Source: Nocardia coubleae NBRC 108252 (lineage in GTDB: Bacteria > Actinomycetota > Actinomycetes > Mycobacteriales > Mycobacteriaceae). Taken from it: 64,000 nucleotides of DNA. Location of the stretch: positions 62,001 to 126,000 of the forward strand of contig NZ_BDBD01000002.1 of assembly GCF_001612805.1 (NCBI RefSeq). The letters are read 5' to 3'. The position numbers were made by a program, and so were the translations under genes. This document shows positions 25,259-35,799 of the stretch, one piece after another. Numbering within the stretch: the stretch's first letter is position 1; the number at the start of each line of letters is the position of its first letter. The notes beneath the pieces were generated by a model. That model ran no database searches. It saw nothing but the letters and a program-made list of their open reading frames with translations, and was not told the origin of the DNA.

Positions 25259-26287
25259 TCAACGGGCGACGGCGCGTGCGGCGGCGGTCAGTTCGGCGAA
25301 CAGGCGGCTGCCGCTGAAGCGTCGTTCGTCGCCGGATTCGGCGGCCCGGATCAGTTCCACGAGCCTGCGGTTGACCGGTGTCGGCCGTCCGACCATCTCG
25401 CCGAGGCGCACGATTTCCCCACACAGCCAAGCGATTTCGGTGCGTTTGCCACGTGCCAGGTCGTCGGCCATCGATGACCGCGCCACCGGGTCGATGGCGA
25501 GGACCCGGCCGAACACCCGCCGGAACAGCGAGTCGGGAACGCGCAGCAGATGCACCATCAGCTCCGGTGGCACCGGGGTGAGCTGAGCGGGCCGAATTCG
25601 CGCAGTGTTCATCACCGCGAGGGCTTCGGACTGGGTGAGGGCGAGGCAACGCCGGTAGTCGCGGTCGGCCAGTTCCTCGCGCAGCGGCCTGCCCGACAGC
25701 GCGTTGATCGGGTTGTTGAGGTTGAGCAGAAGCTTGGCCCACTGGACGGGCCGCAGGTCGCGGTGGCGGCGTAGCGGCAGGCCCGCCTCGCGGAAGCGGT
25801 CGGCGAACCGGCCGACGACCGGGTCGTCCTGGACGGCGACGACACCGTCGCTGGCCCGGTGGAACCGGCCCTCGCCCCGGTGCACCACGTTGAACATCAC
25901 CATGCCCGCCAGGACCACACTGGTGGGCAGGATCTCGCGGATGACGGTGTCGTTGCCGATGCCGTTCTGCAGGCTCACCACCGGGGTGCCCGGGCGTAAT
26001 CGCCCCGCGACGGCGCGCGCGGCGGCGGCCGTGTCGGCGGATTTGACGGTGACCAGGACGAGGTCGGCGCGTTCGGGTTCGTCGGGGGCGAGCGCCAGCC
26101 CGAACCGGTCGGGGCCGACTTCGGTGGCGCCGCCGTCGAGGTCGGTCAGGCGCAGACCGTGTTCGGCGATGTCGTCGAGGACCCGCTGGCGTCCGACGAA
26201 GATGACTTCCATACCCGCCGCGGCCAGCTGACCACCGACGAAAACCCCGACGCTACCCGCGCCGAGGACGAGGACTCGCTGACTCAC
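25259..26287 (-). CDS. Ketopantoate reductase-family (PanE/ApbA) oxidoreductase
   Basis: The 342-residue protein starts with the NADPH-binding RVLVLGAGSVGVFVGGQLAAAG and has VSLQNGIGNDTVI and the catalytic Lys in VQWAKLLLNLNNPINALSG. The Ser-Ser-Met-Asp-Asp-like block SSMADDLARGKRTEIAWLCG supplies the substrate-side Glu of the family. It is a good 2-dehydropantoate 2-reductase candidate, but paralogs of this family act on other 2-oxo acids and no pantothenate gene is nearby. It overlaps pafC by four bases, so it is translated with pafBC. This gene is absent from the corresponding mycobacterial locus. Confidence 0.85.
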   Translation of the reverse strand: MSQRVLVLGAGSVGVFVGGQLAAAGMEVIFVGRQRVLDDIAEHGLRLTDLDGGATEVGPDRFGLALAPDEPERADLVLVTVKSADTAAAARAVAGRLRPGTPVVSLQNGIGNDTVIREILPTSVVLAGMVMFNVVHRGEGRFHRASDGVVAVQDDPVVGRFADRFREAGLPLRRHRDLRPVQWAKLLLNLNNPINALSGRPLREELADRDYRRCLALTQSEALAVMNTARIRPAQLTPVPPELMVHLLRVPDSLFRRVFGRVLAIDPVARSSMADDLARGKRTEIAWLCGEIVRLGEMVGRPTPVNRRLVELIRAAESGDERRFSGSRLFAELTAAARAVAR

Positions 26288-27261
26288 GCGGGTTCGGTCT
26301 CCCCCAGCAGTCCGGCCGCCGCGTAGGCGGCCAGGGCGGCATCGGCGCGCTCACGCACCGCCGAGACCAGTTCGGGCGGTCCGAGCACACTCACGCCGGT
26401 GCCGAACCCGAGCAGCAGCCGTGCCATCCAGTCGGCCGAGGCGAACCGCATGCCCGCTTCGATGCTGCCGTCGGGGCGCGACCGGATGCGGTGCATCGGG
26501 TACTGGTCGAGCACCCAGGCGTAGTCCGCGCGGATGCGTAAGCGGGCGAGCGGAACGTCGGGGTCGTCCTGGAACAGGTCGAGCGCGGCGGCGTCGGCGG
26601 CGGCGTGGCTCGGTGGGCGGGCCGGTTCGTCGAGTTCGGTGGCGTCCTCGATGCGGTCGAACCGGAACAGCCGGACGCCTTCGGCCTGGCGGCACCAGGC
26701 CTGCAGGTAGCTGTTGTTGTCGACGAGCACGACCCTGATCGGGTCGACGACGCGTTCGGAGACCTCGTCGCGGCTGGCCGAGTAGTAGACCAGGCGCAGT
26801 GCGTGCGCGTCGGCGAGGGCGGCGCGCACGGTGGCCACCACCGGGCGTTCGACGGGCACCTGCGCGGGTGGGCGACTGACATCGCCGCCCGCGATGGCGG
26901 ATTCGATCTTGGCGATCGCGGCGTGCGCGGCGGTCGGGTCGACCATGCCCGGCATCTCGACGATCGAGCGCAGCGCCACCAGCAGTGCGGTGGCCTCGGT
27001 GGAGGTCAGGCGCAGCGGGCGTTCGATGCCGGCCGAGAAGGTGACCTCGATGCTCTCCTCGGAGAACGACAGGTCGATGAGGTCGCCGGGGCCGTAGCCG
27101 GGCAGCCCGCACATCCACAGCTGGTTGAGGTCGCTCATCAGCTGCTTGGTGGTGACGCCCAGCTCGGCCGCGGCCTCGGCGGCGCTGATGCCGGGGTGCG
27201 CGAGCAGGTAGGGCACCATGTTCAGCAGGCGTGAAAGTCGTAGGGACAGGCGCGAACTCAC
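26284..27261 (-). CDS. pafC: WYL-domain transcriptional regulator PafC
   Basis: PafB and PafC form the heterodimeric DNA-damage regulator that controls most RecA-independent SOS genes in mycobacteria. PafC has 325 residues: N-terminal winged helix (LRLSRLLNMVPYLLAHPGIS, AAAELGVTTKQLMSDLNQLW), a central WYL domain (VYYSASRDEVSERVVDPIRV, SYLQAWCRQAEGVRLFRFDRI) and a C-terminal WCX region (SADWMARLLLGFGTGVSVLG). It overlaps pafB by four bases and the reductase by four. Binding of single-stranded DNA or a nucleic-acid fragment is the proposed trigger in this family. Confidence 0.92.
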   Translation of the reverse strand: MSSRLSLRLSRLLNMVPYLLAHPGISAAEAAAELGVTTKQLMSDLNQLWMCGLPGYGPGDLIDLSFSEESIEVTFSAGIERPLRLTSTEATALLVALRSIVEMPGMVDPTAAHAAIAKIESAIAGGDVSRPPAQVPVERPVVATVRAALADAHALRLVYYSASRDEVSERVVDPIRVVLVDNNSYLQAWCRQAEGVRLFRFDRIEDATELDEPARPPSHAAADAAALDLFQDDPDVPLARLRIRADYAWVLDQYPMHRIRSRPDGSIEAGMRFASADWMARLLLGFGTGVSVLGPPELVSAVRERADAALAAYAAAGLLGETEPA

Positions 27262-28253
27262 GATGTCACCTCCGTGTGGTCCAGTACCGACCGTAGCCGG
27301 TTCATCACGTCGGCGCGCAATTCCGGTGGATCGAGCACCAGCACATCGGGGCCGAGACCGGTGATGAGCCGGGCCACCCAGTCGCGTGAGCGCACCGGGA
27401 CCTCGAGCACCGAGCCCGGGCGGCCGCCGAGGTCACGGGTGTCGACCTCGGTGCCGATGCGGCGCAGTTCGCGGCCGCGACCCTTGGCGACCCACACGGT
27501 GGCCGTCCCGGTGACGGGCGCGTCGCCGGTGACCCGGTCGACGATGGCGCGCAGGTCGGCGTCGGCTGGTTTGTGTACCGCGTTGACCGGCCCGTACGCC
27601 TTCACCTCGCCCCCGATCCGCGAGAGCCGGAACGTGCGCACCGCGTCGCGTTCCCGGTCGTGGCCGACCAGGTACCAGCGACCGTGGCGGGTGACGACAC
27701 CCCACGGTTCGACATCGCGGGTGACGAACGGGTCGGTGACGGCGCTGTGGTGCCCGAACCGCACCGCCTGTCCCGCGTCGATGGCGGCGAGCAGTTCGCG
27801 CAGTACCGGTTCGGAGCCTCGCGTGCGGGCGGGCACCGCGGGCACCGAGACGCCAACGTTGTCGGTCTCCACGGTGACGCCGGCCGCCCGCAACTTCAGC
27901 AATGCGCCTTCGGCGGCACCGGCCAGTTCCGGCGACGCCCACATCTGCACGGCGACGGCGACGGCGGCGGCTTCCTCGCTGGACAGGTCGATATCGGGCA
28001 GTTCGTAGGCATCGCGATTGATCCGGTAGCCCTCCAGCGTCGAGAAGCGACCCACCGGACCTACTTCCAGCGGGATGCCGAGGTCGCGGAGTTCGTTCTT
28101 GTCGCGCTCGAACATCCGGCTGAACGCCTCGTCGGTCGCGGACTCCTCGTAACCTGCCACGCTGTCACGGATACGTTCCGCGCTCAGGAACTGCCGGGTC
28201 GACAACAGCGCGATGACCAGATTCATCAGCCGCTCGACCTTGGATATCGCCAC
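27258..28253 (-). CDS. pafB: WYL-domain transcriptional regulator PafB
   Basis: The 331-residue partner of PafC begins ISKVERLMNLVIALLSTRQF, with FSRMFERDKNELRDLGIPLEVG as the recognition portion of the winged helix. The WYL domain contains VRFGHHSAVTDPFVTRDVEPWGVVTRHGRWYLVGHDRERDAVRTFRLSRI, and the WCX domain ends DWVARLITGLGPDVLVLDPPELR. In mycobacteria pafB is transcribed from the pafA promoter; here pafA is 7.5 kb away and a catabolic cluster lies between, so pafBC must have another promoter. The upstream 65 bases before the VOC gene are the only obvious place. Confidence 0.92.
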   Translation of the reverse strand: MAISKVERLMNLVIALLSTRQFLSAERIRDSVAGYEESATDEAFSRMFERDKNELRDLGIPLEVGPVGRFSTLEGYRINRDAYELPDIDLSSEEAAAVAVAVQMWASPELAGAAEGALLKLRAAGVTVETDNVGVSVPAVPARTRGSEPVLRELLAAIDAGQAVRFGHHSAVTDPFVTRDVEPWGVVTRHGRWYLVGHDRERDAVRTFRLSRIGGEVKAYGPVNAVHKPADADLRAIVDRVTGDAPVTGTATVWVAKGRGRELRRIGTEVDTRDLGGRPGSVLEVPVRSRDWVARLITGLGPDVLVLDPPELRADVMNRLRSVLDHTEVTS

Positions 28254-28318
28254 CCGTTAGAGGGTAATGGTCGAGGGCGTCGGCTCGCGCGTCGGCGCAC
28301 GATTGCCGTCGACCGGCC

Positions 28319-28681
28319 TCAGGCGCCGTCGATCACCAAGCAGAACGGGTGCCCCGCCGGATCGATGAGGACACGCCAGCGATCCGGTTCCGGTTGCACC
28401 TCGGCTTTGGTGGCGCCGAGCGTCAGCAGCCGGGCTTCGCCTTCGTCGAGGTCCGGGACCGCGAAATCGAGGTGGCACTGCTGGGGTGTCTGCTGTCCCG
28501 GCCACTGCGGTGGGCGGTAGTCGGCGACGCGCTCGAAGCCGAGTGACACTCCGTTCGGGCCGGTCAGCTCGATGTACTCGGGATCGGAGTCGGGGCTGCG
28601 CTCGAAGCCGGTGGCCCGCGCGTAGAACTCGGCGAGCGCATCCGGGTCGGGACAGTCGATCGTGACGGCGGCCAGCTTCAT
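28319..28681 (-). CDS. VOC-family (glyoxalase-like) protein
   Basis: This 120-residue vicinal-oxygen-chelate protein reads MKLAAVTIDCPDPDALAEFYARATGF in the first βαβββ half and QQCHLDFAVPDLDEGEARLLTLGA with DPAGHPFCLVI at the end. The first metal His of glyoxalase I is Thr here (AAVTIDC), so metal chemistry is doubtful; many such proteins bind drugs or siderophore-like compounds. ATG at 28681 follows GGAGGT, which rules out the upstream in-frame ATGs. It lies between the acyl-CoA ligase gene and pafB on the same strand. Confidence 0.84.
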   Translation of the reverse strand: MKLAAVTIDCPDPDALAEFYARATGFERSPDSDPEYIELTGPNGVSLGFERVADYRPPQWPGQQTPQQCHLDFAVPDLDEGEARLLTLGATKAEVQPEPDRWRVLIDPAGHPFCLVIDGA

Positions 28682-28818
28682 CCATACCTCCTGCATCGAT
28701 GGCGAGAAGTACCTGTCCTCCGAGCGTGGCACGACAAACGGCTTCTCGCCACCGGCCCGGATCTCACCCGGAAACGCAAGGGCCGCCGGGCGATCGCGCC
28801 GAATCTACGTGGCGTCGC

Positions 28819-30311
28819 TCATTCTCCGGAGCCGAAACGCTGCCGCAGTTCCCGCTTGAGCACTTTGTGCGTCGGCCCCAGCGGGAGTTCGGTGACGAAC
28901 TCGACGCGACGCGGGTATTTGTACTTGGCGACCCGGGATCTGGCGAAGTCGATCACCTCCTGCTCGCTCACCTCGCCATCGGGCACGACCACGGCGACGA
29001 TCTCCTCGCCGTAGTGCTCGTCGGGCACCCCGATGACCGCCACCTGGGCGATGCGTGGATGCCGCATCAGTGCTGCCTCGACCTCCGTCGGGTACACGTT
29101 GAAACCGCCGCGCAGGATCATCTCCTTGATCCGGTCGACGATGCGGATGCGGCCGGTCTCGTCGCTGGTGCCGAGGTCGCCGGTGCGGAACCAGCCGTCG
29201 ATCACGGCGGCGGCGGTCGCCTCGGGCTTGCCGGTGTAGCCGCTGAACACGTTGTGTCCGCGGACCACCACTTCCCCGACCTCGCCGGCCGGCAGCAGCT
29301 CGATGCGGTCGGCGATGTCCGGGTCGGCGATCTCCACGTCGACACCCCATACCGGGTGCCCGACGGTGCCTGCCTCGGTGCCGTACACCGGCTGATTCAC
29401 CGCGGCCGTCGGCGAGGTCTCCGACAGGCCGTACCCTTCGAGCACGGGTGCCTGGAAGATCCGTTCGAACTCCTCTAGCACGGACACCGGCAGTGCGGCA
29501 CCGCCGCTGACACAGAGCTTCAGCGCGGGGAGACCGGTCGCGGTCGCGGCGGCCTCGATCAGCGACAGGTACATGGTCGGCACCCCGTGGAAGAGGTTGA
29601 CCCGTTCGGCCGTCATCAACGCGATCGCCTGCGCGGCGTCGAATCTCGGCATCAGCACCAGGGTGCCGCCGACGCGCCAGTGCGAGTTCATCGACACGGT
29701 CTGCCCGAACACATGGAACAGCGGCAAGGCGCCGAGGGCGATGTCGTCGCGGTGGATCTCGTTGGCGTCGAAGGTGTTCACCGTCGCGCACATGACCATG
29801 TTGAGATGGCTCAGCTCGGCGCCTTTCGGGGTGCCGGTGGTTCCGCTGGTGTAGAACACCACAGCCGTGTCGAGTGGCCCACGCGCGACGAAATTCGGGA
29901 TCGGCTCGCCGACAAGGTCTTGCGGCGCCACCACCTCGATTCCGGCGGCCCGCGCGGCCTCGCCACCGGTCTGCGCGACCATCGGGTGACAGATCAGCAG
30001 GCGGGCGCCGCTGTCGCGCAGGACGTATTCCATCTCCGGCGCGGTGAGCAGCAGATGCACCGGCACCACCGTCGCACCCGCGGCCAGCACGGCGAAGTAG
30101 GCACGCGGGAATCGGCGGTGTTCGGGCACAGCAGCGCCACCCGGTCACCGGGTTTCACACCACGCGCGATCAGCGCGGCGGCCTGCGCACGGGCTTGCCG
30201 CCACAGATCGGCGAAGGTGATGCGGTGTTCGCCCTCGATCAGGGCGAGATGCTCGGGGCGGCGGCGGGCGGGTTCGGCGAGGATGCTCGCCAGGGAGAGG
30301 GTGGCGTTCAC
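28819..30311 (-). pseudogene. Fatty-acyl-CoA ligase with a one-base frameshift
   Basis: This is an AMP-forming acyl-CoA synthetase of about 497 residues in two frames. The N-terminal part runs from GTG 30311 (after AAGGAG) as NATLSLASILAEPARRRPEH to DRVALLCPNTAD. The rest continues one frame away as FPRAYFAVLAAGATVVPVHL, with the AMP motif VVFYTSGTTGTPKGAELSHL, GYGLSETSPTAAVN, GWFRTGDLG and the C-terminal Lys region PLGPTHKVLKREL. Restoring one A next to GGGAATC at 30108-30113 joins the frames into an exact full-length protein. Everything else is intact, so either a very recent inactivation or a base-calling error explains it. It follows the beta-oxidation genes of the same strand after a 293-base gap. 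Confidence 0.88.
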
Positions 30312-30604
30312 GGGTGCTCCTTGGTTCGACGGCGTCGGCGAGGTGTTGTCCGAACCCGCTGGTGCGAGCGGACGTTGTTGCGGTGATGGGCGAGAAACAA
30401 CTCCGACCGGGTCGGGATCGTCATGGATTGCGGGTGGGGCTGGGTTGGGCCGTCGGGTTGCACGACGGTGGCCGATATCGAGGCCGCTCAGGGCGGTGCC
30501 ACGCGGGTCGGGCAGCAGGGCGTGGCGGCCGGGACGTATCGCCCGGGTGCGGTCGTGCCGCAGGCGCGATCGGAGGCGACACGACCGGCGGTTGTGCGGG
30601 CCGG

Positions 30605-31800
<1,196 letters not shown>

Positions 31801-31801
<1 letters not shown>

Positions 31802-32958
31802 CACAGACCCATGTTCTTGGCGATGATCATCTTCATCACCTCGCTGGTGCCGCCGTAGATCCGGTTCACCCGGTTGTCGGCGTACAAGCGCGCAACCGGG
31901 TATTCGGTGATGTAGCCGTAGCCGCCGTGCAGTTGGAGACAGCGGTCGATCACCCGCGAGGCCACCTCGGTGCAGAACAGTTTGGCCGACGCGGCGTCGG
32001 CGGGGGTGAGCTCGCCGCTGTCGAGCGCGTCGAGGGCCCGGTCCACCACCGCTTCGGCCGCGTCGACCTCGGCCTGGCAGGCGGCCAGCTCGAACTTGGT
32101 GTTCTGGAACTGCGCCACCGGCTGACCGAAAACCTTGCGGTCCCTGGTGTATTCGAGGGCGAACCGGATCGCCGCCTTCGCCTGCGCGTAGGCACCGAGC
32201 GCGATCGACAGCCGCTCCTGGGGCAGGTTCTGCCCCAGATAACCGAACCCCTGGTGCGGCTCACCCAGCAGATCCGACACCGGCACCCGTACATCGGTGA
32301 AGGACAGTTCCGCCGTGTCGGACACCTTCAGCCCGAGCTTGTCCAGTTTGCGCCCGACCGCGTACCCCGGCGAGGTCGTGTCCACCGCGAACAGTGAGAT
32401 CCCGTGTCTGCGATCGGTATCCGAGGGCGGCGCGGTGCGCGCGCAGACGATCACGCGGTCGGCGTGTACCCCGCCGGTGATGAACGTCTTCGCGCCATTG
32501 AGCACGTAATGCGTACCGTCCTCGGACAACTGGGCGGTCGTGCGCATTCCGGCGAGGTCGGAGCCGGTGCCCGGTTCGGTCATGGCGATGGCGAACATGA
32601 TCTCGCCCGACACGAAACCCGGCAACCAGCGGTGCTTCTGTTCCTCGGTGGCAAGGTTCTTCAGGTAGGGCAGGCACAGCCCCACGTGCACACCCGAGCC
32701 ACCGAAAGACACACCCGCACGGGCCGTTTCCTCGAGCAGAACGGCCTGGAACTTGAACGATTCGATACCGGCGCCACCGTATTCCTCGGGCACTTCGATC
32801 CCGAAAACACCCAGCTCGGCAAGCTCGCGATAGAACTCGCGCGGCACGATGCCCGCCTCGTACCACTGGTCGTACACGGGCACGACCCGCGACTCGACGA
32901 ACGCGCGCACCGTCTTACGAAACGCTTCGTGCTCGTCGGTGAAAACTGTTCGCTGCAT
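31801..32958 (-). CDS. Acyl-CoA dehydrogenase (first of two)
   Basis: The 385-residue FAD enzyme introduces the 2,3 double bond into acyl-CoA. Conserved pieces are FAIAMTEPGTGSDLAGMRTTA, YVLNGAKTFITGGVHADRVIV, RKVFGQPVAQFQNTKFELA and the C-terminal HGGYGYITEYPVARLYADNRVNRIYGGTSEVMKMIIAKNMGL. The usual catalytic Glu position reads YGGTSEVMK, in which E is kept. It is translationally linked to the thiolase. Having two different dehydrogenases in one cluster suggests a particular branched or ring-derived acyl-CoA rather than general fatty-acid breakdown. Confidence 0.91.
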
Positions 32959-32973
32959 GATGATCTCCGCGAT

Positions 32974-33726
32974 TCAGAGACGGCGTCCGCCGTCGACGTA
33001 CAGGGTTTGCCCGGTGACGAATCCAGCGTCGTCGGAGGCCAGGAACGCGACCACGTTCGCGATGTCGGCGGGGGTGCCGACGCGCCGCAACGGGGTGATC
33101 TCGGCGGTCTTCGCCTGCAAGTCCGCGGCGCTCACACCCATCCGTTCGGCGGTGGCCGCGGTCATCTCGGTGGCGATGAAGCCCGGCGCCACCGCGTTGA
33201 CCCGGATACCGAACGGGCCGAGTTCCATCGCCAGCGTCCGGGTGAGTCCCTGGATACCTGCCTTGGCGGCGGCGTAGTTGGCCTGGCCGCGATTGCCGAG
33301 CGCCGACACACTCGAGGTGTTGACGATGGCCCCACTTCGGTTGTCCACCATGTGTTTCTGCGCCGCCCGGCTGCACAGGAACGCGCCGCGCAGGTGCACG
33401 GACATGACGGTGTCCCAGTCATCGACCGACATCTTGAACAGCAGGTTGTCGCGCAGCACGCCCGCGTTGTTCACCAGCACATCGAGGGACCCGAGATCGG
33501 CGAGGGTGCGGGCCACCGCGTCGGCGACCTGGGTCTCGTCGGACACATCGCAGCCGATACCGATCGCGGTGCCACCTGCGGCGTTGATCTTTCCGGCGGC
33601 CTCCATCGCGGCGGCGGGGTCGAGGTCGACCACGGCCACCGCGCAGCCGTCCTCGGCCAGGCGCGCCGCGGTCGCCGCGCCGATACCGCGCGCGGCCCCG
33701 GTCACGAAGGCAGTTCTCGAGGGCAT
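32974..33726 (-). CDS. Short-chain dehydrogenase, FabG/3-hydroxyacyl-CoA dehydrogenase type
   Basis: This 250-residue SDR reads AFVTGAARGIGAATAARLAEDG at the start, DVLVNNAGVLRDNLLFKM, the catalytic Ser in VNTSSVSALGNRGQANYAAAKAG and a terminal GFVTGQTLYVDGGRRL. ATG at 33726 follows CAGGAG; an upstream codon that overlaps the next gene has no ribosome site. In this cluster it probably oxidises 3-hydroxyacyl-CoA, in place of a FadB-type enzyme. No enoyl-CoA hydratase is found in the cluster, so that step must come from elsewhere. Confidence 0.9.
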   Translation of the reverse strand: MPSRTAFVTGAARGIGAATAARLAEDGCAVAVVDLDPAAAMEAAGKINAAGGTAIGIGCDVSDETQVADAVARTLADLGSLDVLVNNAGVLRDNLLFKMSVDDWDTVMSVHLRGAFLCSRAAQKHMVDNRSGAIVNTSSVSALGNRGQANYAAAKAGIQGLTRTLAMELGPFGIRVNAVAPGFIATEMTAATAERMGVSAADLQAKTAEITPLRRVGTPADIANVVAFLASDDAGFVTGQTLYVDGGRRL

Positions 33727-33742
33727 GAGTCGTACTCCTGTG

Positions 33743-34894
33743 TCAGACAATGGCGTTCACGCCGGTGAGGGCGCGGCCGATGAGCAGTTTCTGGATCTGG
33801 GTCGTGCCCTCGTAGAGGGTGAGCACGCGGGCGTCGCGCAGATACTTGGCGACGGGGTATTCGTCGATGTAGCCGTACCCGCCGAACACCTGGATGGCGT
33901 TGTTCGCGGCTTTCACCGCGGCTTCGGAGGCGAACAGCTTCGCCATCGAGGCGGCGGTACCGAACGACTCACCCCGGTCGACGAGGTCGGCCGCGCGCCA
34001 GGCGAGCAAACGCGCGGCCTCGGTTTCCACCGCGATGTCGGCCAGCAGTTCCTGGACGAGTTGGTAGCCCGCGATCGGTTTGCCGAACTGCTCGCGTTCA
34101 CCGGCGTAACGCACCGACGCCTCCAGGCAGGCCCGCGCCACACCCACGCACCCGGCGGCGACGCCGATGCGGCCCTTGTCCAGCGCGCCCATCGCGATAC
34201 GGAAACCCTGGCCGAGTTCTCCCAACCGATTCGCGTCGGAGACACGCACGCCGTCGAGGACGAGTTCGGCGGTGGCCTGGCCACGCAGCCCGAGTTTGCC
34301 CTTGATCTCGGTCCGGCCGAAACCCGGCGCGTCGGTGGGCACGAGGAACGCGGTGATCCCCTTCGGACCCGGACCGCCGGTGCGGGCGAACACCAGGGCG
34401 ATGTCGGCCCAGGTGCCGTTGGTGATGAAGATCTTGGTACCGGAGATGACCCAGTCGTCGCCCTCGCGGGTCGCCCGGGTTATCAGCCCCGCCGCGTCGG
34501 AGCCGGTGCCCGGCTCGGTCAGCGCGAAACAGCCGAGACGCTCACCCTCGCACAGCGACGGCAGGAACCGGCGCTTCTGCTCCTCGGTGCCGTAGGCCGC
34601 GATCGACTTGCCGACCAGGCCGAGCGAGACCGACACGATGCCGCGCACCGCGCTGTCACCGCGACCCAGTTCCTCGAGCAGCACGCAGTAGGCGAGCATG
34701 TCGCCGCCGGACCCACCGAATTCCTCGTCGATCCCGATGCCGAGGAACCCCATCGCCCCGAGTTTGCCCACGATCGCCGGGTCGACCGATTCCTCCCGGT
34801 CCCACCGCGTCGCATGCGGCACGACCTCCTTGTCCACCCAGCTGCGGGCGAGATCGCGCAGATCACTGTGCGCCGACGAGAGTTGGAAATCCAC
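33743..34894 (-). CDS. Acyl-CoA dehydrogenase (second of two)
   Basis: This 383-residue FAD acyl-CoA dehydrogenase has LGCFALTEPGTGSDAAGLIT, WVISGTKIFITNGTWADIA, GIEDKG-like region ALDKGRIGVAAGCVGVARA and FGGYGYIDEYPVAKYLRDARVLTLYEGTTQIQKLLIGR. The catalytic Glu is in YEGTTQIQ. The GTG at 34894 follows CAGGAG and was chosen over TTG at 34912. It is the first gene of the operon, next to the tetR promoter with its twin operators, and is 16 bases upstream of the SDR gene. Confidence 0.91.
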   Translation of the reverse strand: MDFQLSSAHSDLRDLARSWVDKEVVPHATRWDREESVDPAIVGKLGAMGFLGIGIDEEFGGSGGDMLAYCVLLEELGRGDSAVRGIVSVSLGLVGKSIAAYGTEEQKRRFLPSLCEGERLGCFALTEPGTGSDAAGLITRATREGDDWVISGTKIFITNGTWADIALVFARTGGPGPKGITAFLVPTDAPGFGRTEIKGKLGLRGQATAELVLDGVRVSDANRLGELGQGFRIAMGALDKGRIGVAAGCVGVARACLEASVRYAGEREQFGKPIAGYQLVQELLADIAVETEAARLLAWRAADLVDRGESFGTAASMAKLFASEAAVKAANNAIQVFGGYGYIDEYPVAKYLRDARVLTLYEGTTQIQKLLIGRALTGVNAIV

Positions 34895-34908
34895 GGGACA
34901 CTCCTGAA

Positions 34909-34956
34909 CCAAACAGCGTTAGGTTTACTCCGGCACCGTATCCTAACGGCGTTCGG
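34909..34956. promoter_or_regulatory. Two TetR-type operators in the divergent promoter
   Basis: CCAAACAGCGTTAGG (34909-34923) and CCTAACGGCGTTCGG (34942-34956) share the dyad CCnAACRnCGTTnGG. Their centres are 33 bases apart, close to three helical turns. One sits just before the dehydrogenase ribosome site and the other near the centre of the divergent region, so the neighbouring TetR is expected to repress both directions. Confidence 0.72.
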
Positions 34957-35031
34957 TTAATCAAGAGGTGTTCTCCGCCCGCGGTGATACGGTTCGTGTC
35001 CCGAGGAGTTTCCGCAGGAGAGGAAGGCGCA

Positions 35032-35664
35032 TTGGCCAGGCCGCGCGTACCGCTGTTGAGCCGCGAGCGCATCCGCGAGGCCGCGCTGGCCTTGATCGAC
35101 CGCGACGGCTTGGCCGAGGTCTCCATGCGCAAGCTGGCCGCCGAACTCGGTGTGCAGGCCGCCTCCCTCTACGGCCACTACCCCAACAAGGACGAGCTGC
35201 TCGATGACATCGCCGCCCGCATCATGAGCCGTGTCGACACCTCAGCCTTCGACACCGCGACCTGGGACGAGGCGCTGGCCGCCTGGGCCCGCAGCTACCG
35301 AGCCGCCCTGGCCACCCACCCCAACTTCGTGCCGTACCTCGCCGCGGGCCCCGGCCGCCGTACCGAGAATCTGCGCGCCGCCGACGCCGTCCACGGCGGC
35401 CTCGTCGGGGCAGGCTGGCCACCCCGCTACGCCACCATGATCGGCGCCGCGACCCGCTACCTGGTGATGGGCTCGACGGTCGGCTCGTTCGCCGGCGGTT
35501 TCGCCGACGATGTCCAGGTCTACCGCGACCGCTATCCCCACCTGAACCAGGCCCACCTGCTCCGCGCGATCGCCGACGAAATCGACGACGACAGCTTCGA
35601 ATTGGCACTGACAGCGTTCATCGCGGGGCTACAGACCACCTATGCGACGGTTGTCGCCGACTGA
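35032..35664 (+). CDS. TetR-family repressor of the beta-oxidation cluster
   Basis: This 210-residue TetR protein has helix-turn-helix ERIREAALALIDRDGLAEVSMRKLAAELGVQAASLYGHYPNKDELLDDIA and a TetR_C-type ligand domain. The start was placed at TTG 35032, seven bases after GGAGAGGAAGG; an in-frame codon at 34984 has no ribosome site. It faces the acyl-CoA dehydrogenase gene across a promoter with two matching operators. The inducer is probably an acyl-CoA or free acid of the pathway, by analogy with other catabolic TetR proteins. Confidence 0.88.
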   Translation: MARPRVPLLSRERIREAALALIDRDGLAEVSMRKLAAELGVQAASLYGHYPNKDELLDDIAARIMSRVDTSAFDTATWDEALAAWARSYRAALATHPNFVPYLAAGPGRRTENLRAADAVHGGLVGAGWPPRYATMIGAATRYLVMGSTVGSFAGGFADDVQVYRDRYPHLNQAHLLRAIADEIDDDSFELALTAFIAGLQTTYATVVAD

Positions 35665-35724
35665 GCTACGGCACTGCCCGACAGCGGTGTAGCGGCGCCG
35701 ACAACCGCAGCTCCCCGCACAGCA

Positions 35725-35772
35725 CAAAACCGGTGGCGCCTACGCGTTCGCTCCCATGCGCCACCGGTTTTG
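35725..35772. terminator. Long hairpin between convergent tetR and pafA
   Basis: CAAAACCGGTGGCGC (35725-35739) and GCGCCACCGGTTTTG (35758-35772) are perfect 15-base complements with an 18-base loop. Because the stem base is AAAA/TTTT, both strands end in a short U-run, which fits a bidirectional terminator. Confidence 0.85.
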
Positions 35773-35799
35773 TCGGTCCCCCCGTCTGTGGGGGTTCGC

